From: Desulfamplus sp.
GTDB lineage: Bacteria > Desulfobacterota > Desulfobacteria > Desulfobacterales > Desulfobacteraceae
DNA: 6,733 nucleotides
Reading direction: 5' to 3'
NCBI GenBank assembly: GCA_015232935.1
Contig: JADFYT010000129.1
Coordinates: 1-6,733, forward strand
Positions 4,088 through 6,733 of this stretch are shown here, one piece after another. Position 1 is the first letter of the stretch, and the number at the start of each line of letters is the position of its first letter. The notes beneath the pieces were generated by a model that saw nothing but the letters and a program-made list of their open reading frames with translations, was not told where the DNA came from and ran no database searches. The translations under genes were made by a program, and so were the position numbers.

Positions 4088-6733
4088 ATTTCAGTATTTT
4101 CTGTAAGGCATCATAGTCATAATTTTTAGCAAGCATTTTTAACTGTTGTGCAAGTTCTCCATGCTTTGAATGTATCTTGTCACCGAGTTCAATCAGGCGA
4201 TCCAGATCCGCACTTGAAGCCGCGTCCCGCATCTGGATTACAATATCACGCGGCACTCTGGAGATATCCCATTGACTATCAATGCTGTCGTTGAGACCTT
4301 CAATACCAGAATCATGGCTGTTAATGAGATCATGTTTTGATCGGGCAGTTCTGTCAAATGATGTTTTTTCAGACATTGAAAGGTCAGATTCAGAATCCGA
4401 GACACTATCTTTTATTGTAAAGTAAAAAGAGCTGCCCTTGTTAACCTGGCTTTTTACCCATATTTTCCCTCCCATCAGTTCGACAAGGCCATTGGCAAGA
4501 GCAAGGCCAATTCCTGTTCCGCTGTATTTCCTGTTTATAGTGGCTTCACCCTGGTGAAATTTTTCAAAAAGGGATGGTATTTTATCTTCAGCGATTCCAA
4601 TACCAGTGTCGCTGATCTCAAAAACAAGCTCTTCTTGTCCATATCTCTTCACAGATACTGTTATTTTGCCCTTTTCCGTAAACTTTACAGCATTATCTAT
4701 CAGATGGTTTAAAATTCGTTCTATGTGAATCTCGTCTCCCTTTACTTTGTCTGGTATAGAAGATTCGATCTGGATATAAAAATCGAGATTCTTTTTTAAA
4801 GCGAGCTCTCTTTTAGTTTGTACTGTCCTTTTTATAAGCTCTCGTATCTTGAAACAGGCAATTTTGATTCTGATTTTTCCAACCTCAATACTGGATATGT
4901 CCAGAATATCGTTGATAAGGGATAAAAGATGTCTTGCACTTTCGTTTATGTGGTTGATGTATTGCGGATGTCTGCTGTTCAACTTGTCCGAATCAAGATC
5001 ATTGAGAATTTGAGAGAACCCGATAATGGTATTAAGCGGAGTTCTTAGTTCATGGCTCATGTTGGCCATGAATTCCGATTTGGCTTTACTGGCTGACTCT
5101 GCAACTGATTTTGCCCTTAAAAGTTCATCTTCTGTCTGTTTGCGGTTTATCAGCTTCCATAGGCCGTCCATATATAACTGCAATTGAAGAATATCGTTTT
5201 CGTCATAAGGCTCCTGTTTGTTTCCGACTCCGCATATTGCAACAATTTTATTTTTAAAGGTGACTGGTATGCTCATGTGGCGATTTACAGGAAAATGCCC
5301 TTCAGGATAACCCTTCTTGTCAGGCAGGTTCTGATAATCATTATGAATTACAGGTTTTTTTAAACGGATACAGTCTGCCCATACTCCGGCCTTGTCCAGA
5401 GGATAATGGAAACCCTCGGAAGAACGGCAATCTTTGAAAACCTCTTTTGACCATGCGGATAATTGAATTTTGGACTCCTCATGATGATATAAATGAAAAT
5501 AACCGACATGACTGTCGGTCAGATGAACTGCCTCTTCAAGTGCGTATTCCACCATTTTTGAAATATCTTCAATATCAAGCTGGCTTAGTTTGTACAGTGA
5601 TTCAAATCTGGCTTTATTCTTTTGCAGTGTTGATTCAATCTCCTTGCGTCTTGATATGTTCTCTTTAATGGCCACAAAATGCGAGATATCTCCTTTTTCA
5701 TCTTTTACAGGGGCAATGGCTACCGATTCCCAATAAAGATTTCCGCTTTTGTTTTTGTTGATCATCTCTCCTTTCCATATAGATCCGGAATTGATAGTAT
5801 CCCACAGGTTTTTGTAGAGATCAGGTGTTTGATAGCCAGAGTTGACTATGCGGGGATTCTGACCCATAGCGTCCTCTATACTGTATCCGGTAAGTTCTGA
5901 AAAATAGCGGTTTACATACTCAATATTGCCCTCTTTATCTGTGATAACAACAGACAGAGGCGTTTGCTCTATTGCTTTGTACAGTATGTTAAGCTTGGAC
6001 TCGGACTTGTTTTTTGCTTTGGACAATATATTCAACATGGACTCGGAGTGATCTTGATAACTTATGATATCTTCTGCCAGCTCGTTAAAGATTTTTGCGA
6101 TCTGGCCAATCTCGTCTTCGGGCAACCTCATAACCCTTGCTGTCAAATCACCGTTTTTAAATCTTTGAACCGCGTTAAAAAGCTGGAGAATTGAAAATGT
6201 GGTTTTGCGTCCACTTAAAACGGCTATCACAAATGTAAGAATCAAACCAGAAAACACCGAGACGAACAGTACCCGGCTAAGAGAATTCAAATCTTTCATG
6301 GCGTCTTCAAGTGATATGTTTTTTCCAATGACCAGATATCTTTTTTTTGATTGCCATAAAAAATGAACTTTTGAATAGATCAATCTTCTGTCTCCATACT
6401 GATCAATTGAGATAACCCCTCCTGACATGATTTTTGCGTAATGATCCGGAAAATCTCTTTTAAGCCCATCTCCTGTTCGTGATTCGTTCTTTCCCTCCCC
6501 GGCCTTCCCTGAACTGGAGTCAAGATGTATGTAAGAACCAGTTTCATCAGCAATGAAATGGTCAAGATCCAGCTCTTCGTTTAAATATCCCCCCCACGCA
6601 TTGTGCAGTACTGTCTCGATCAAAATGTTTATAACTATGACTCCTTCAAGAGTGCCTTGATCAGAGAAGACCGGAGCAGCAATCCGCAGAGTTGGCCTGC
6701 AGGATCTTTTTATTTTTTCTTGTTTCTGTTTAA
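4083..6733 (-). CDS. Membrane sensor histidine kinase (Cache-type sensor, HAMP, PAS, GAF, HisKA, HATPase), 5' end cut by the window
   Basis: The protein senses a periplasmic signal and autophosphorylates a histidine, to be passed to a response regulator not present here. Counting from the first whole codon (6731), 882 residues are visible. About 1-150 are the end of a periplasmic Cache-like sensor (LRIAAPVFSDQGTLEGVIVI). A membrane segment lies at 153-174 and HAMP at about 175-226. A linker with a duplicated 14-residue unit follows (229-256), then PAS/PAC (about 248-366). GAF (about 389-530) carries WADC, VIHNDY and GVGNK signatures. HisKA has MSHELRTPL with phospho-acceptor His560. HATPase_c has N-box Asn680, DTGIG (708-712) and GTGIGL (738-743). 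A polar linker and helical tail (775-882) end the protein. The frame has no stop up to the window edge, and the TTG at 6623 falls inside conserved sensor sequence, so it is not the start. At least one membrane segment is expected upstream. No receiver domain is present, so it is not a hybrid kinase in the visible part. The kinase call is very secure; the ligand is unknown. Confidence 0.96.
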   Translation of the reverse strand, partial: KQKQEKIKRSCRPTLRIAAPVFSDQGTLEGVIVINILIETVLHNAWGGYLNEELDLDHFIADETGSYIHLDSSSGKAGEGKNESRTGDGLKRDFPDHYAKIMSGGVISIDQYGDRRLIYSKVHFLWQSKKRYLVIGKNISLEDAMKDLNSLSRVLFVSVFSGLILTFVIAVLSGRKTTFSILQLFNAVQRFKNGDLTARVMRLPEDEIGQIAKIFNELAEDIISYQDHSESMLNILSKAKNKSESKLNILYKAIEQTPLSVVITDKEGNIEYVNRYFSELTGYSIEDAMGQNPRIVNSGYQTPDLYKNLWDTINSGSIWKGEMINKNKSGNLYWESVAIAPVKDEKGDISHFVAIKENISRRKEIESTLQKNKARFESLYKLSQLDIEDISKMVEYALEEAVHLTDSHVGYFHLYHHEESKIQLSAWSKEVFKDCRSSEGFHYPLDKAGVWADCIRLKKPVIHNDYQNLPDKKGYPEGHFPVNRHMSIPVTFKNKIVAICGVGNKQEPYDENDILQLQLYMDGLWKLINRKQTEDELLRAKSVAESASKAKSEFMANMSHELRTPLNTIIGFSQILNDLDSDKLNSRHPQYINHINESARHLLSLINDILDISSIEVGKIRIKIACFKIRELIKRTVQTKRELALKKNLDFYIQIESSIPDKVKGDEIHIERILNHLIDNAVKFTEKGKITVSVKRYGQEELVFEISDTGIGIAEDKIPSLFEKFHQGEATINRKYSGTGIGLALANGLVELMGGKIWVKSQVNKGSSFYFTIKDSVSDSESDLSMSEKTSFDRTARSKHDLINSHDSGIEGLNDSIDSQWDISRVPRDIVIQMRDAASSADLDRLIELGDKIHSKHGELAQQLKMLAKNYDYDALQKILKY
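5964..6047 (-). repeat. Tandem 42-base in-frame duplication in the kinase linker
   Basis: Two adjacent 42-base units (6047-6006 and 6005-5964) encode SESMLNILSKAKNK and SESKLNILYKAIEQ, identical at 9 of 14 residues. At DNA level the segments 5971-6005 and 6013-6047 match at 28 of 35 bases by eye. Fourteen residues equal two coiled-coil heptads, and the position between HAMP and PAS is where a signalling helix is expected. Confidence 0.8.

Noticed and set aside
4100..4250. A possible HPt phosphotransfer domain in the kinase tail because of the HSKHG residues
   Set aside because: The typical HPt pattern of a phospho-His followed by LKG is absent, and the segment is too short for a four-helix HPt bundle.

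Overview
The window carries four genes, all on the minus strand, so transcription runs from the high-numbered end to the low-numbered end. In reading order they are: a large membrane sensor histidine kinase whose beginning lies beyond the right edge; a membrane-targeted or secreted von Willebrand factor A (VWA) protein with an intact metal site; an unrecognised 296-residue protein with one N-terminal membrane segment; and a class A penicillin-binding protein of the PBP1A type whose end lies beyond the left edge. I see no plus-strand gene, RNA gene, insertion sequence, CRISPR array or attachment site.

The organism looks like a Gram-negative bacterium of moderate G+C. The style of the kinase (Cache-type sensor, HAMP, PAS, a GAF domain with the WADC and IHNDY signatures, then HisKA/HATPase and a helical tail) is one I associate with Desulfobacterota (sulfate-reducing Deltaproteobacteria, perhaps Desulfobacterales). 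This placement rests on protein style, not on a marker gene.

Layout: 6733-4083 is the kinase, open at the window edge with no in-frame stop, so the TTG at 6623 is not its true start. About 150 bases (4082-3933) follow, holding a hairpin that overlaps the kinase stop. The VWA gene is best started at 3932, where there is a strong ribosome binding site, rather than at the upstream ATG at 4064. It ends at 2313, and 31 bases later the unknown membrane protein begins (2281-1391). A 110-base gap with small repeats precedes the PBP1A gene, which starts at a TTG codon at 1280 behind an AGGAGG and directly after an in-frame TAA.

Functionally, the last three genes all encode proteins that act in or across the cytoplasmic membrane. 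The PBP polymerises and crosslinks peptidoglycan. The VWA protein is built for metal-dependent protein binding in the periplasm. The unknown protein presents a periplasmic domain of about 260 residues. A plausible but unproven reading is a cell-envelope cluster in which the VWA and unknown proteins assist or regulate the synthase. The kinase may or may not belong to the same unit, because no response regulator is visible.
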